A stretch of DNA of 63,468 nt from assembly GCA_016283355.1 (NCBI GenBank), contig JAEEMS010000015.1, forward strand, positions 1 to 63,468, written 5' to 3'. This document shows, one piece after another, positions 34,339 through 44,074 of the stretch. A program made the translations under genes and the position numbers. Under the pieces are notes generated by a model. That model saw only the letters and a program-made list of their open reading frames with translations. It had not been told where the DNA came from and searched no databases. The stretch is from Elusimicrobiaceae bacterium. Its GTDB lineage: Bacteria; Elusimicrobiota; Elusimicrobia; Elusimicrobiales; Elusimicrobiaceae. The stretch's first letter is position 1, and each line of letters begins with the position of its first letter.

Positions 34339-35523
34339 TTAACTTAGCAATTTCTGCACAATTTTTTTGACAAGAATCACGGGGACAGCTATCCATACGG
34401 ACCTGATACCTAATAGTTCACGCACAAGTTTGTTAAAATTTTCCGTTTGATAGCGCGCAAAGAATTCCGAACGCTTTGGATGGGGCTTCACAGAAGTAAC
34501 CAAATAGGGATTATATCGAGTTACTTTTTGTATATCAATAGGTACAGTTTCTAAAGATAGTTGATTGAAAAGAAGGCGGGCTTTGGGAGTGTTTATCAAC
34601 AAAACCGACACGCCTTGCTTATCATATTGAGCGGGATATGTTTTTTGCACTCCCCATAAATCACCCATAGAAAAATCAGCCAGATGTTTCTCTTTAAAAT
34701 GACACGCATGGCAAGAAGGACGTTCATACAAACTGGAAATAGTAAATGAAAGAGAATAAAAATAACGAAATAGACACCCATTTTTAATGTTCAACAGAGG
34801 ACGCAACAAAAGCGGAGCACTCGGCAGACAGGACCCATCTTTATAAGTAATGTTTAAAAAAGAAAAATTCCAACCAAAACGTTTATAACGAAAATCTATT
34901 GCGGCAATTTTTTCTTTTTGCGTATTTTCAGCCAAAAATTTTTGCCACACGGCAGGAGACGGTACCCCATGACAAAACAATTCTGCCGTTAATAAATTCT
35001 CATATCCTTTATCCAGAAACTTGCGCAAACCGGCTATTTGACACGGAGTTCCTACAAATAATACCTTCCGCCCGCTCTCCAGGAATTGTTTGGCCTGTTG
35101 GTACGTGATACCGATATTACTCTGTACATATTTGGAGCGACGTAATTTATCCAACTCTTCTAATTTTTCCACATATGAATGTACAACATTCCATTCACCG
35201 TCAAAACTGGCCCCAAATACGACTCCGCCTTCATTCAATACGACTTCCGCCAACGCCGTAAATATACCCCCGGAAGAACTTTTTAGCTTAACCTCCGGAT
35301 TCGTATGTTTGGCAGCATAAGTTTCTAAAACGGGGAATGTCTGCGGTTTATTTAAAATAGGGCACACTTCCTCACAAAGTCCGCAATTTACACAATTTGT
35401 TGTATTCACGTGCGGATATAAAAACCCTTCTTCATCCCCCCTCATGGAAATACATCCCTTCGGGCAGACATTCGCGCACGCCTGGCAACCACAACAATTT
35501 GTTTTATCGGTAATCGTTATCAT
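34339..35523 (-). CDS. Ferredoxin-FrhB/FdhB-like Fe-S protein of glycan cluster
   Basis: A 394-residue protein. Two [4Fe-4S] ferredoxin motifs at the N-terminus (CCGCQACANVCPKGC and CVNCGLCEEVCP) are followed by a coenzyme F420 hydrogenase beta-subunit-like domain. Its motifs include SSGGIFTALAEVVL, SKYVQSNIG, VLFVGTPCQIAGL and FSMGDLWG. Proteins of this layout occur in polysaccharide loci of gut bacteria beside pyruvyltransferase-family genes, as here, and their reaction is not established. A redox role on a sugar is possible. It overlaps the upstream flippase by 4 bp. Confidence 0.82.
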   Translation of the reverse strand: MITITDKTNCCGCQACANVCPKGCISMRGDEEGFLYPHVNTTNCVNCGLCEEVCPILNKPQTFPVLETYAAKHTNPEVKLKSSSGGIFTALAEVVLNEGGVVFGASFDGEWNVVHSYVEKLEELDKLRRSKYVQSNIGITYQQAKQFLESGRKVLFVGTPCQIAGLRKFLDKGYENLLTAELFCHGVPSPAVWQKFLAENTQKEKIAAIDFRYKRFGWNFSFLNITYKDGSCLPSAPLLLRPLLNIKNGCLFRYFYSLSFTISSLYERPSCHACHFKEKHLADFSMGDLWGVQKTYPAQYDKQGVSVLLINTPKARLLFNQLSLETVPIDIQKVTRYNPYLVTSVKPHPKRSEFFARYQTENFNKLVRELLGIRSVWIAVPVILVKKIVQKLLS

Positions 35524-37025
35524 TTTTTCAAGGCGTTCTTAAGTGGCACCAAAATTAAATTTTTCTCATACGTATTCATGGCCAATCTCCACAGAGTTGC
35601 TCCGTACAAAACTATAAAAATGAATATTTGCACCAGCAACATAAAGACAGATGGATGATTCCCCATTTTCGCTAGCAGCAATCCACTTGCCATTACCGGT
35701 ATCAACGTGATTACAAAGATTTTGCCAATCTGTACGAAAAATTTCACAACTTGTATCCCTAATTTAGCGTAATATATATTTAAAATAAGGCCTTGTCCCA
35801 GTAACAAACATCCCGCCGTTACACAAGCACACGCCATAGCACCGTATTGTTTGGCAAGCGGAATAGAAACGATTGCGTTTAAAATGGCAATAATTACAAA
35901 TACAATAGCACGAAACGCGTGTTTGTTTTTTGCCTGCAGAATTAAAATACCTGTATTTTGCACCAGGGGAATAATGAGAGAAGCCATCAAAACCACCGTA
36001 TATCCATACGCCGGCATAAATGAGTCACCTACCCAAAAATGTAAAAACAACCGTCCGAACAACAGAAATCCCCAAAATAATAACATGATAATATAGAATT
36101 GCAAACGGCCTATTTTGGAAAAAATGATATTGATTTCATCTATGTTGCCTTGGGCAGCTAACGCAGAAAGCTTTGGAAGAAATACGCTACTGATATTGGC
36201 AGAAAAACTCATATAAGACATACATAATTGTATTGTTACGGAATAAATGGCCACCGCTACCGTTCCAACCACGGCGCCCAGAATAAGTTGTCCAGTTTTC
36301 CAGTAGATTTGGTCCATAATGGCATTTAAAAAGATGAAAAAGGAAAAAAACAAAATTTCTTTAACGAATTTTCCTTCCCATTCGTGCAAACGGAAACGAA
36401 CTTTTAATTTAAAAACGGAATAATAAACATTGGCTGCAAATAAACTTAAATTGCACAGTGTTTGCACCATGGCCAATGCCACAATATTTGATCTAAAATG
36501 CAAAACAATGTACACCAACACCGGCTGAAAAATAATGCTAAATAAGTTACACCCCCTCAAGAAAATAAATTTCTCGTGCGATTGGATAATGGCGGAAAAA
36601 ATATTCCCCGGAACAATAATCACCATGTTAAAAAGCATAATCCAATACACCTGTTTAGCAACAGCAATATCCGCTACAGTCAGTGTGTTCATGTAGAAAG
36701 GCAACAAAGCATACAGCAACCCAACCCCCACAACAACAATCGCCCCGGCAATTCCCACATATAGACGGAGCATCGTTGCCAGTAAGTTCTCTTGTCCACG
36801 CGTGTCCTCCAAGGCACGCAGGCGCGAATAGTAGCGCACCGTAGTATTGGCCAATCCAAAATCCATCACAGCAATATAGGCAATTATGGATCCGACCAAC
36901 TGGTACAAGCCGTATTGTTCTTTGGTTAAAAAGGAAAGCAATAGCGGAAGATAAATAAATCCAATAAGTGCGTTAGCACCCGTGGAGACATATGATAAAA
37001 TAATTCCTGCTTTGCGTTGGTTCAT
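35520..37025 (-). CDS. Oligosaccharide flippase (Wzx/MATE-like), copy 1
   Basis: About 501 residues with roughly 12-14 hydrophobic helices, starting NQRKAGIILSYVSTGANALIGFIYLPLLLSF and containing EQYGLYQLVGS, characteristic of polysaccharide flippases. It should move lipid-linked glycan repeats across the inner membrane. The start at 37025 has GGGAGA upstream and begins at the first helix; the 17-residue longer frame runs into the previous gene. It is the second flippase gene in the cluster. Confidence 0.85.
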   Translation of the reverse strand: MNQRKAGIILSYVSTGANALIGFIYLPLLLSFLTKEQYGLYQLVGSIIAYIAVMDFGLANTTVRYYSRLRALEDTRGQENLLATMLRLYVGIAGAIVVVGVGLLYALLPFYMNTLTVADIAVAKQVYWIMLFNMVIIVPGNIFSAIIQSHEKFIFLRGCNLFSIIFQPVLVYIVLHFRSNIVALAMVQTLCNLSLFAANVYYSVFKLKVRFRLHEWEGKFVKEILFFSFFIFLNAIMDQIYWKTGQLILGAVVGTVAVAIYSVTIQLCMSYMSFSANISSVFLPKLSALAAQGNIDEINIIFSKIGRLQFYIIMLLFWGFLLFGRLFLHFWVGDSFMPAYGYTVVLMASLIIPLVQNTGILILQAKNKHAFRAIVFVIIAILNAIVSIPLAKQYGAMACACVTAGCLLLGQGLILNIYYAKLGIQVVKFFVQIGKIFVITLIPVMASGLLLAKMGNHPSVFMLLVQIFIFIVLYGATLWRLAMNTYEKNLILVPLKNALKK

Positions 37026-37026
37026 A

Positions 37027-38199
37027 CTAATCTCCCAGTGCATCCAGCAGCCAATGGACGGATTTTCCTTTCTCACGAGCTAAAATTTTATGTGCTTCTG
37101 TAAAATCTACAGGAGCATTATCCAACATCATATTTTCACCTATAATGTGGCGTGAAACAAGGTTAAAAGTATTCACAGTATCTGTAATACGCGCATTCAT
37201 CGAATTTGGGCCAGATTGGTCATCGCGGTCAAATACATAAAAATTTTTACCAAAGTTAATAGAAAATGCCAATCCGTGGAAAGAATCAGTAAATACACAC
37301 TGAGCTTGATGAATGAGTGTAATAAATTCCCGTGGACCAACATCCCAACGGCCCGGATTTTTTAAAAACCGATCTGCGGAACGAACCGTTTGCATAACGT
37401 AAGGCAAATGAATAACTTCATAGCCATATTTATCGGCATATTCTTGTGCTTTTTTGCGCTGCCAACCAGATTTACTTCCTAAGAAATAACAAAAAACATA
37501 CGGTTTTTGCGGCATAGAAACTGGATTAGCAAGCGCTAGCCATTCCTGCGGGGAAAGTAAAAAGACAGGATCCAATACAACATCAACTTTTTGATCAGTA
37601 AGGCGCTCAACATATTCCTTCAGTGTTTTTTCTCGCACACTAATAACATTGAGACGTTTGATTTTTTGTGCAAACACTTCTTCAGCTTTGGGGGAAAATT
37701 GTTTTACATCACTGCTGGCTCCGTACGAGATTACTTTTTTATCCGAGGTAGCAAATTCACCGTAATAAGCCGACAAGGGCAACAGATAGGAGGAAAATAC
37801 TTGGTCGCTACCCGTTATAAAAACATCATATTCTGCATTAGATTGACTAATATTAGCGTTGTTATACAACGTCAAAGAGTGTGGAATGAATTGTCTGAAT
37901 GCAAGAAACACTTTTTTTTGTTCTTTAACAATGGCGGAAATTTTCTTGTTTTCCCAAGATTGATATAAATTTCTGAGAACTTGGAGAAAATACTTAATAC
38001 ACTTTACAAATGTAACTCCTCGCAAAAGTATTGTTAAGCGTTTTCTGACAGCTACCTTATCATAAAAATTAAAATCAAAAGAAATTTGTTCGGCCAAAAA
38101 ATGATGACGATTTAGTAACGCGGGCAATGCATAAGCCTGCAACAATCCTCCTATATTGCAGCTCTCATAATAATGGGTTAAAATACCAATTTTTTTCAT
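37027..38199 (-). CDS. Polysaccharide pyruvyltransferase family protein
   Basis: A 390-residue cytosolic protein beginning KKIGILTHYYESCNIGGLLQAYAL. The GS-rich FITGSDQVFSS, SYGASSDVKQFSP and late CVFTDSFHGLAFSINFGKNF motifs are typical of the PS_pyruv_trans family, which adds ketal pyruvate to sugars. Its neighbour relation with the FrhB-like protein recurs in other genomes (recalled, not checked). It abuts the acyltransferase gene with no gap. Confidence 0.85.
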   Translation of the reverse strand: MKKIGILTHYYESCNIGGLLQAYALPALLNRHHFLAEQISFDFNFYDKVAVRKRLTILLRGVTFVKCIKYFLQVLRNLYQSWENKKISAIVKEQKKVFLAFRQFIPHSLTLYNNANISQSNAEYDVFITGSDQVFSSYLLPLSAYYGEFATSDKKVISYGASSDVKQFSPKAEEVFAQKIKRLNVISVREKTLKEYVERLTDQKVDVVLDPVFLLSPQEWLALANPVSMPQKPYVFCYFLGSKSGWQRKKAQEYADKYGYEVIHLPYVMQTVRSADRFLKNPGRWDVGPREFITLIHQAQCVFTDSFHGLAFSINFGKNFYVFDRDDQSGPNSMNARITDTVNTFNLVSRHIIGENMMLDNAPVDFTEAHKILAREKGKSVHWLLDALGD

Positions 38200-39279
38200 T
38201 TATAATTTTCTCTCCGCACGAGTGTTATATTTTAATAAAATATTTTTCCTTCGCGACTCACCAATTAAAAAGGCGGTATATTGATTAGAAGCGAGAATGG
38301 CCGTAATCCCCCAAGAAAGAGAGTAAGCCACAATAAAACATAACGCTGTAATAAAATAAGGAGACATTTTGTTAACAGTTAAAAACAAAATCACATAAAT
38401 AATTTGCTGATGAAACAAATATACACCGAAGCAAGATGCCGCAAGAATTTTCCAAACGGAACACTGTTTTCCTTGGGAAGCCAACATAGCCAATAAATGA
38501 AATACCGTAAATGCTCCTAACAAATGGCAAATAAAAAGCAAACACTCTTTACATGCTTTAAGAAGTAGAATTTTATCAAAATATAAATAATGACTTATGC
38601 TAAATAGAATCAATTGTAAAAAAGCATACCCCAGCAAGGATACTTTGTCAGGAATTAAATATTTATATACTTTTCCGCTACGTGAATAATACCCCAACTG
38701 AAAAAACGGGAAAAACGCTAAGATATTCCATAATTGAAACACATTGGGCCATATCAACCGTCCCATTAGTGATAATATAAAACTAATTAAAGCCAAAGGC
38801 AATGGGGTAATAGAACGTGAAATATAAAACAAAATAAATACCCCAAACAACATCAATAAAAACCAAAGTTGAGAGGGAGATATCCCCAGCACGAACTTGG
38901 GAATAATCGTTGATAAAGGTGCTCCGAAAAAATATTCCCAGGGGATTACCCAGCAAGCCGACACAAAAATATACGGCACAATTAAACGAAAGACCTTATT
39001 TACGCAGAAGGATTTAAACTGTCTATATTTACCCTTTTCTATTGATAGATAATAAAATAAGTAGCCGGACAAAAACACAAAACCATAAATATGAAAAGAA
39101 TTAAACCAAAAAGCTATGAAGGCCAATGTCGGGGCTGTTTGCAAAGTAGGCACGGCAAACCAATGATGCCCCCAAAATAGAGCACTGTGATAGAAAACAA
39201 TACCCCCCATCAGGCAAACACGAATAAAATCCAAATTTGGCAATCTTGAAACAGAAAAATTCACACTATTTACCAACAT
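38200..39279 (-). CDS. Membrane O-acyltransferase (acyltransferase 3 family)
   Basis: A 359-residue membrane protein with about ten helices. The N-terminal motif NLDFIRVCLMGGIVFYHSALFW holds the catalytic-type His of the acyltransferase 3 family. Such enzymes acetylate or otherwise acylate exported glycans from the membrane. It overlaps the flippase gene upstream by 14 bp. The region is visibly AT-richer than the housekeeping flanks. Confidence 0.85.
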   Translation of the reverse strand: MLVNSVNFSVSRLPNLDFIRVCLMGGIVFYHSALFWGHHWFAVPTLQTAPTLAFIAFWFNSFHIYGFVFLSGYLFYYLSIEKGKYRQFKSFCVNKVFRLIVPYIFVSACWVIPWEYFFGAPLSTIIPKFVLGISPSQLWFLLMLFGVFILFYISRSITPLPLALISFILSLMGRLIWPNVFQLWNILAFFPFFQLGYYSRSGKVYKYLIPDKVSLLGYAFLQLILFSISHYLYFDKILLLKACKECLLFICHLLGAFTVFHLLAMLASQGKQCSVWKILAASCFGVYLFHQQIIYVILFLTVNKMSPYFITALCFIVAYSLSWGITAILASNQYTAFLIGESRRKNILLKYNTRAERKL

Positions 39280-40756
39280 ATATTTTCCGACATATCCAAA
39301 GAATATGCGGCCTATAGAAAAATAGATTCAAAATTAAAATTTCTATTAATCCAACCCCTGTAATCTTTAGGGCCATTTGTATCCACTCTGCGTAAGAAGA
39401 CACTTCTTGTATCAATTGTTTAGTGGTAAATACAATACACGCAATCATTAAAATATCTACAACTGTATGTTTCAAAAAGTGATACACGGGACGATTTAAA
39501 ATATTATCGCGCAAATAATAAGCAAAATATACCGTACAAAATGCCATGGAAATAAATGTGCCCAATGCTACCCCACATAATCCCCACAATTTAACACCCA
39601 CTATGGAAATCAACACATTTAATCCTGCCTCCATAAAGGAAATATGTTGTGTTTCTTTATAGTGTCCCGCTGCCAAAATCATGGTTAAATAAGGCAAACG
39701 AATAGTATACATAGCATAAGCCGCCAATAAAATAGCTCCGAATACGGGCTGCACGTAGTTTGCATCATGCACTCCCCTAGTGTACAACATAACAAAAGGA
39801 ACGATTAATAAACCGGCTATAGTAAATATTCCCGTACTTATAGTATGCAACAGCCATTCATAAAAATCAAATTTATGTTCCAAAGAAGGATCTTTGGCGG
39901 CATACAACTGCCCAAACCAAGAGAAAACCCCCGCCATCAAAGTGGTAATAAAACGGCGTATACCCGCAACCACCATATAATATACACTATAGATGGATAT
40001 ATTTGTTAAAGTGGAAAAAAACGTTAACAACACTACATCCGTATGGCTTAATAAAAATGAAGAAATATGTTGAGCTAACCCGTTCCACTTTTGTTTAATA
40101 GGTTCTCCGATTAATTGAATGTGTTTATTAATTGTGTAATGCTTGTTGACGAACCACCAAAGTCCAATCGGCCTAATCAATAGCAGGAGAGCCATGCAAA
40201 ACTGAACTAATTGAATGGAAAAATGTTGATGAATTAGAAAAATTCCAACCCCGATATTGAGAATAATCGCCACACTATTTAAGACAGCATTGATATAACC
40301 CCGCTGGTCTGCACCCAAAAGCAACTGACGCGTCAGCCCGAAATAATACTGGGAAAAGAAATTGATGGAAATTGCTAAGATTAACGGAACAATAAAAGCA
40401 TGCGAAAAAACAGAATGTGAAAAATACGGATACAAAAGGCAAAGCAAAATCACATATGCGGTTAATGCAAGCCCCAATTTATTAAAAAACCGCTGGGAAG
40501 ATTTGAATATACTACCAATTTGCACGGTATCATTCTCTACAAGGGGTTTATAGAGAGCGGATTGTACCACGGCCCCCACCCCCATTTCCATGAGTGCAAT
40601 AAAACCCAAAAATTGGGAAATGGAAGAGATCAAACCGTTTACATCAGATCCATAATAAAGCAAAATCTGTCGCGGTAAAATAAACGTACACACCAACACA
40701 ACAAACTGGTTGATGAAAGAAAAAACAGTATTGTATATCAAACGTTTATGTTTCAT
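39266..40756 (-). CDS. Oligosaccharide flippase (Wzx-like), copy 2
   Basis: A 496-residue protein with about 12-14 hydrophobic helices, starting KHKRLIYNTVFSFINQFVVLVCTFILPRQ with YYGSDVNGLISSISQFLG. This is a flippase subtype different from the one at 35.5 kb. It lies 4 bp after the EpsG-like polymerase, which suggests that these two act on the same repeat unit. Confidence 0.85.
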   Translation of the reverse strand: MKHKRLIYNTVFSFINQFVVLVCTFILPRQILLYYGSDVNGLISSISQFLGFIALMEMGVGAVVQSALYKPLVENDTVQIGSIFKSSQRFFNKLGLALTAYVILLCLLYPYFSHSVFSHAFIVPLILAISINFFSQYYFGLTRQLLLGADQRGYINAVLNSVAIILNIGVGIFLIHQHFSIQLVQFCMALLLLIRPIGLWWFVNKHYTINKHIQLIGEPIKQKWNGLAQHISSFLLSHTDVVLLTFFSTLTNISIYSVYYMVVAGIRRFITTLMAGVFSWFGQLYAAKDPSLEHKFDFYEWLLHTISTGIFTIAGLLIVPFVMLYTRGVHDANYVQPVFGAILLAAYAMYTIRLPYLTMILAAGHYKETQHISFMEAGLNVLISIVGVKLWGLCGVALGTFISMAFCTVYFAYYLRDNILNRPVYHFLKHTVVDILMIACIVFTTKQLIQEVSSYAEWIQMALKITGVGLIEILILNLFFYRPHILWICRKIYVGK

Positions 40757-40760
40757 AAAA

Positions 40761-41897
40761 TCAAAAGAATTTCAAGCTACACAAATCTCCGCGAGCACAT
40801 ACACACACCAACAATATACTGCTAAACGCAAATACAGCATATTTAATGAGTACAAATTGTCTACGGGCAAAAACATTTTTACTAAGCAACATTGCTAAGA
40901 GCGGCATATCCAAAATAGTAACCAACCAACTGGTCCGGTATCCAATATTAAACTCAAAGAAAAACATCAAGATATTCAGAGATGTTAGATATAAGAGGAA
41001 ATAAACCAGTTTCCTGCTTGTAGCCACTTTTGAAACAAAACTAGGTTTTTTTGAAGATAAAAAGGTAATGATAAGGCCTAATGTAAATAGCAAAACCAGT
41101 ACACTGAAAATCAGTTCCCATATGTAAAAAAACCCTGTTCCTTCCACTCTACTGGCTATGTAATTCCCGCCTTTCAAAAAAGCAGATTGGATATAAAACA
41201 TTCCACCGATACTTCCGATTATTATAAAACAAACACTTTGCAACAAATTAGAAAACATCTTTCGAGATTTGAAACCATATACTAAATAAAACAACAAATA
41301 AATTATTAAATTAGCCATGGCTGCCGTATGAATAAGAGGTGCTATAATGAGTAATGGAATATAACGGAAAAGTGATTTTTCCTCTATTATCTCTTGATAA
41401 ATACAATACCCTAAGATAGACAAAGCCAACATAGTACGGATATTTGCTATTGTCATCATTAGCAATCCACGTGACATAAAGAAGAATAGGATTAATGCCA
41501 ACAAACTATTAGAAAGCTCATATTTCTTGGAAGACCTATATAATATTACAAAACAGATTGAGAAAGTAATAAATGCGTTAATTGCAGGCAACCAATGTGC
41601 ACTATTGTTTAACATGCCTACATAGTGGTAATAAAGAACAGCTACTGGAGTGCCTATATGTTTGATAGTTAACAGTATTTCTGGCAAGGATAAGCGCGCA
41701 TATCCGGGGAGCATAAGCACAATACGCGACAAATCGGATCCGCTTTCAGGAACGTAAAAATATCCCATGCTAGCTAAAACCAGCGCATAAAGAAGCAACT
41801 GGAAACGAGTATATCTAACTTTAGAAAGAGATATACAAAAGCCAACAAGCACCGCACAATAAATACTTAAAGCAATTAAACGCGCTGTTAAATACAT
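40761..41897 (-). CDS. EpsG/Wzy-like polysaccharide polymerase
   Basis: About 378 residues, nearly all in transmembrane helices, with the PESGSDLSRI loop and MSRGLLMMTIANIRTMLAL segment typical of EpsG-type polymerases. It probably joins glycan repeat units on the periplasmic side. The ATG at 41897 starts directly at the first helix and has AGGGA upstream. An ATG at 41933 is possible and would add 12 residues, but it would put an mRNA hairpin (41912-41929) inside the coding region. A 159-bp AT-rich gap separates it from the previous gene. Confidence 0.78.
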   Translation of the reverse strand: MYLTARLIALSIYCAVLVGFCISLSKVRYTRFQLLLYALVLASMGYFYVPESGSDLSRIVLMLPGYARLSLPEILLTIKHIGTPVAVLYYHYVGMLNNSAHWLPAINAFITFSICFVILYRSSKKYELSNSLLALILFFFMSRGLLMMTIANIRTMLALSILGYCIYQEIIEEKSLFRYIPLLIIAPLIHTAAMANLIIYLLFYLVYGFKSRKMFSNLLQSVCFIIIGSIGGMFYIQSAFLKGGNYIASRVEGTGFFYIWELIFSVLVLLFTLGLIITFLSSKKPSFVSKVATSRKLVYFLLYLTSLNILMFFFEFNIGYRTSWLVTILDMPLLAMLLSKNVFARRQFVLIKYAVFAFSSILLVCVCARGDLCSLKFF

Positions 41898-42092
41898 AAT
41901 TTCCCTATTTAGGGGAGTATATTCTCCCCACATTTATAAAAATTGTACTCAAGATAATGTAACTTTTAATAAACACCGTCCAATATAGAACTTCTGTTGT
42001 TTTTCACTGACACAATCAATATCCTGCGTGCAACAACTCAAATGTAACGGGTATATAAATAAATTTTAAAATTTTTTATCATAGAAATCTCA

Positions 42093-42947
42093 TTATCTAA
42101 TTTTAATTAGATCTCCAATTTTTTTATCCCATTGGGTCGGCACAAATGGGACATATCCCGAACCATCAAAAAAAGTTATCTCTCCAAAATAAGGACGCTG
42201 ATCAACATAATAAAAATCAACGCGCGCTTGCAATAATCCCGCAGCCAATTTGTTTACTAAAGGATAAAGTTGAGAAAGCATATCTTGGGATAAGGAATCA
42301 GTTTTTATAATGGGATACCCTTTGTTGTTAAACGGTTGTACTTGGCCTTTCATATCATAAAATATTTGAGAATGATTAGAAGTAAAACGTCCTTGATGCA
42401 CCTCTACATAACAAGCTTTCCCGTTAAAACATAAAAATTTATAATCAGGCAAATCTTGAATTGTGGAATCCTCAATAAACTTTTCCGCGATGATACGCGG
42501 AGGTACATTTTTATAAGGCCACTCACGCCCGTACCAATAATTATTATTCTGTAACTGCCAAGATAATTTTTTAATAGCAGCTTCTTTATCCAGTTTGGAT
42601 TTATCACGGCATATAACGACATCCCCACCCCCGGAATGATTGCATTTGAGAACAAATTGGTTAGGGAGTTTATCAAAATCAATATCTTCGGCTTTCTCCC
42701 ATACACCGAGCGTAGGAATGATATACTGCTCGCCGATTTTATCCGCCACCCATTTTTTAACGGCATATTTGTCAACGAGGGTAGTATAAAGCGGGTTGCG
42801 GTCGTGTAGCTTTAGCCATTGCAATTTTTCGTTAAATGTTTGCGGATTTTTTAAATTCGCAAAACGATGGAAATGATAAAAATATTGCAATTGAATATAC
42901 ATTTCATCCGGTAATAAACGTAACAATTTTTTAATTAAATTTTTCAT
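42093..42947 (-). CDS. TupA-like ATP-grasp glycan enzyme
   Basis: A 284-residue protein with the signature of the TupA-like ATP-grasp family: FNEKLQWLKLHDRNPLYTTLVDKYAVKKWV at the start, then FVLKCNHSGGG, PRIIAEKFIED, YKFLCFNGK and RVDFYYV near the end. Members occur in glycan clusters and are thought to attach amino acids or similar groups to sugars such as uronic acids. That would suit a cluster that also makes UDP-HexNAc uronate. The start overlaps the upstream GT4 stop by 4 bp. Confidence 0.82.
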   Translation of the reverse strand: MKNLIKKLLRLLPDEMYIQLQYFYHFHRFANLKNPQTFNEKLQWLKLHDRNPLYTTLVDKYAVKKWVADKIGEQYIIPTLGVWEKAEDIDFDKLPNQFVLKCNHSGGGDVVICRDKSKLDKEAAIKKLSWQLQNNNYWYGREWPYKNVPPRIIAEKFIEDSTIQDLPDYKFLCFNGKACYVEVHQGRFTSNHSQIFYDMKGQVQPFNNKGYPIIKTDSLSQDMLSQLYPLVNKLAAGLLQARVDFYYVDQRPYFGEITFFDGSGYVPFVPTQWDKKIGDLIKIR

Positions 42948-44071
42948 TCTCTTTTCCCTAAAATCTCTTTATAAATTTCATGGCTTTCTTGGGCCAATCT
43001 ATCCCAATCGTACCGTTCGACCAATTTACGTGCATTTTGGCTTTTTTGTGCAAACTGTTCACGTTCACTGAGCATTTTTTTTATTGCCAAAGCGATACTT
43101 TTCGCCGTGTTTTCTGCCGTCCAACCGGCATTGTATTTTTCAATTTCCGGGCGCATATTGGTGCCGGTAGTAACCACACACGGCAACCCGTATGCCAATG
43201 CCTCAATAAGCCCCATCGGATGTCCCTCAAAACGGGATGTCATAATAAATACGTCCGCTTGTTTTAATACAGCAGCTTTTTGCTCACCGTACAAGCCATC
43301 ATGAAAACGAACATAATCGTTCAATTGAAACGATTTTACCATTTGTTCCATTTCTTCCCGTTTTTGCAATCGGTCCGGCCCATAAATATCAATAGATACT
43401 GCCCTTTCTTTGAAGGAATCTGAAATCATGTGGCAAGCTTGCAATAGCAAATCAATTCCCTTATGATAAGGGTCCAACCGCCCAAAGAACACCAGTTTGA
43501 GCGGTTGATTGTGTGTATACGTTCTGGCCGTCAAAGGCGGCAGCGTTATGCCGTTTGGAATAATAATTTGTTTTTGATTCCATTTCACGCCGGAATCTTT
43601 TGCTTCTTGATACGTAAGATATTCAATAGCAGACGCCTTATGGGTAAATCCATAGAAAAACAGCCAATTTGCCAACTGTTTTTTGAGCCATTTTTTTTGT
43701 TGTGCATCGTGTGTCAGCTCCCCTCGCGGAATAAACACATACGGAATTTTTGATTTTTTTATCCATCTCAATAAGGGCAACAGCTTTCCATGCACATATA
43801 ATTGCTCCAAAACAATTAAATCCGGTTTATTAAAAGGGGCAGGCAGTTTAGAAATATCCTTATTCGGAAATTCATTCAAATTATGATAAAAGGGTAAATT
43901 CCTCAAATTTAGTTTTTGAAAATTAGCGGCAATTTGCGCATTGGATAAATCGGCAAAATCATACCAAAACACATTATCCACTTTGGATTGCGCTGTAATT
44001 TGAGCCGGCACGCTATAAGTAGGTCCCGCCCATGGATTCCCCGACAAACAAGAAATGTACAAAATGTTCAT
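42944..44071 (-). CDS. Glycosyltransferase family 4 (first copy)
   Basis: A 375-residue GT-B enzyme. The C-terminal nucleotide-sugar domain has LVFFGRLDPYHKGIDLLLQA, VFIMTSRFEGHPMGLIEALA and LPCVVTTGTNMRPEI, containing the EX7E-type motif of GT4. The N-terminal acceptor domain starts NILYISCLSGNPWAGP. Donor and acceptor cannot be read from sequence. It lies 3 bp after the second GT4 gene. Confidence 0.88.
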   Translation of the reverse strand: MNILYISCLSGNPWAGPTYSVPAQITAQSKVDNVFWYDFADLSNAQIAANFQKLNLRNLPFYHNLNEFPNKDISKLPAPFNKPDLIVLEQLYVHGKLLPLLRWIKKSKIPYVFIPRGELTHDAQQKKWLKKQLANWLFFYGFTHKASAIEYLTYQEAKDSGVKWNQKQIIIPNGITLPPLTARTYTHNQPLKLVFFGRLDPYHKGIDLLLQACHMISDSFKERAVSIDIYGPDRLQKREEMEQMVKSFQLNDYVRFHDGLYGEQKAAVLKQADVFIMTSRFEGHPMGLIEALAYGLPCVVTTGTNMRPEIEKYNAGWTAENTAKSIALAIKKMLSEREQFAQKSQNARKLVERYDWDRLAQESHEIYKEILGKRE

Positions 44072-44074
44072 AAA

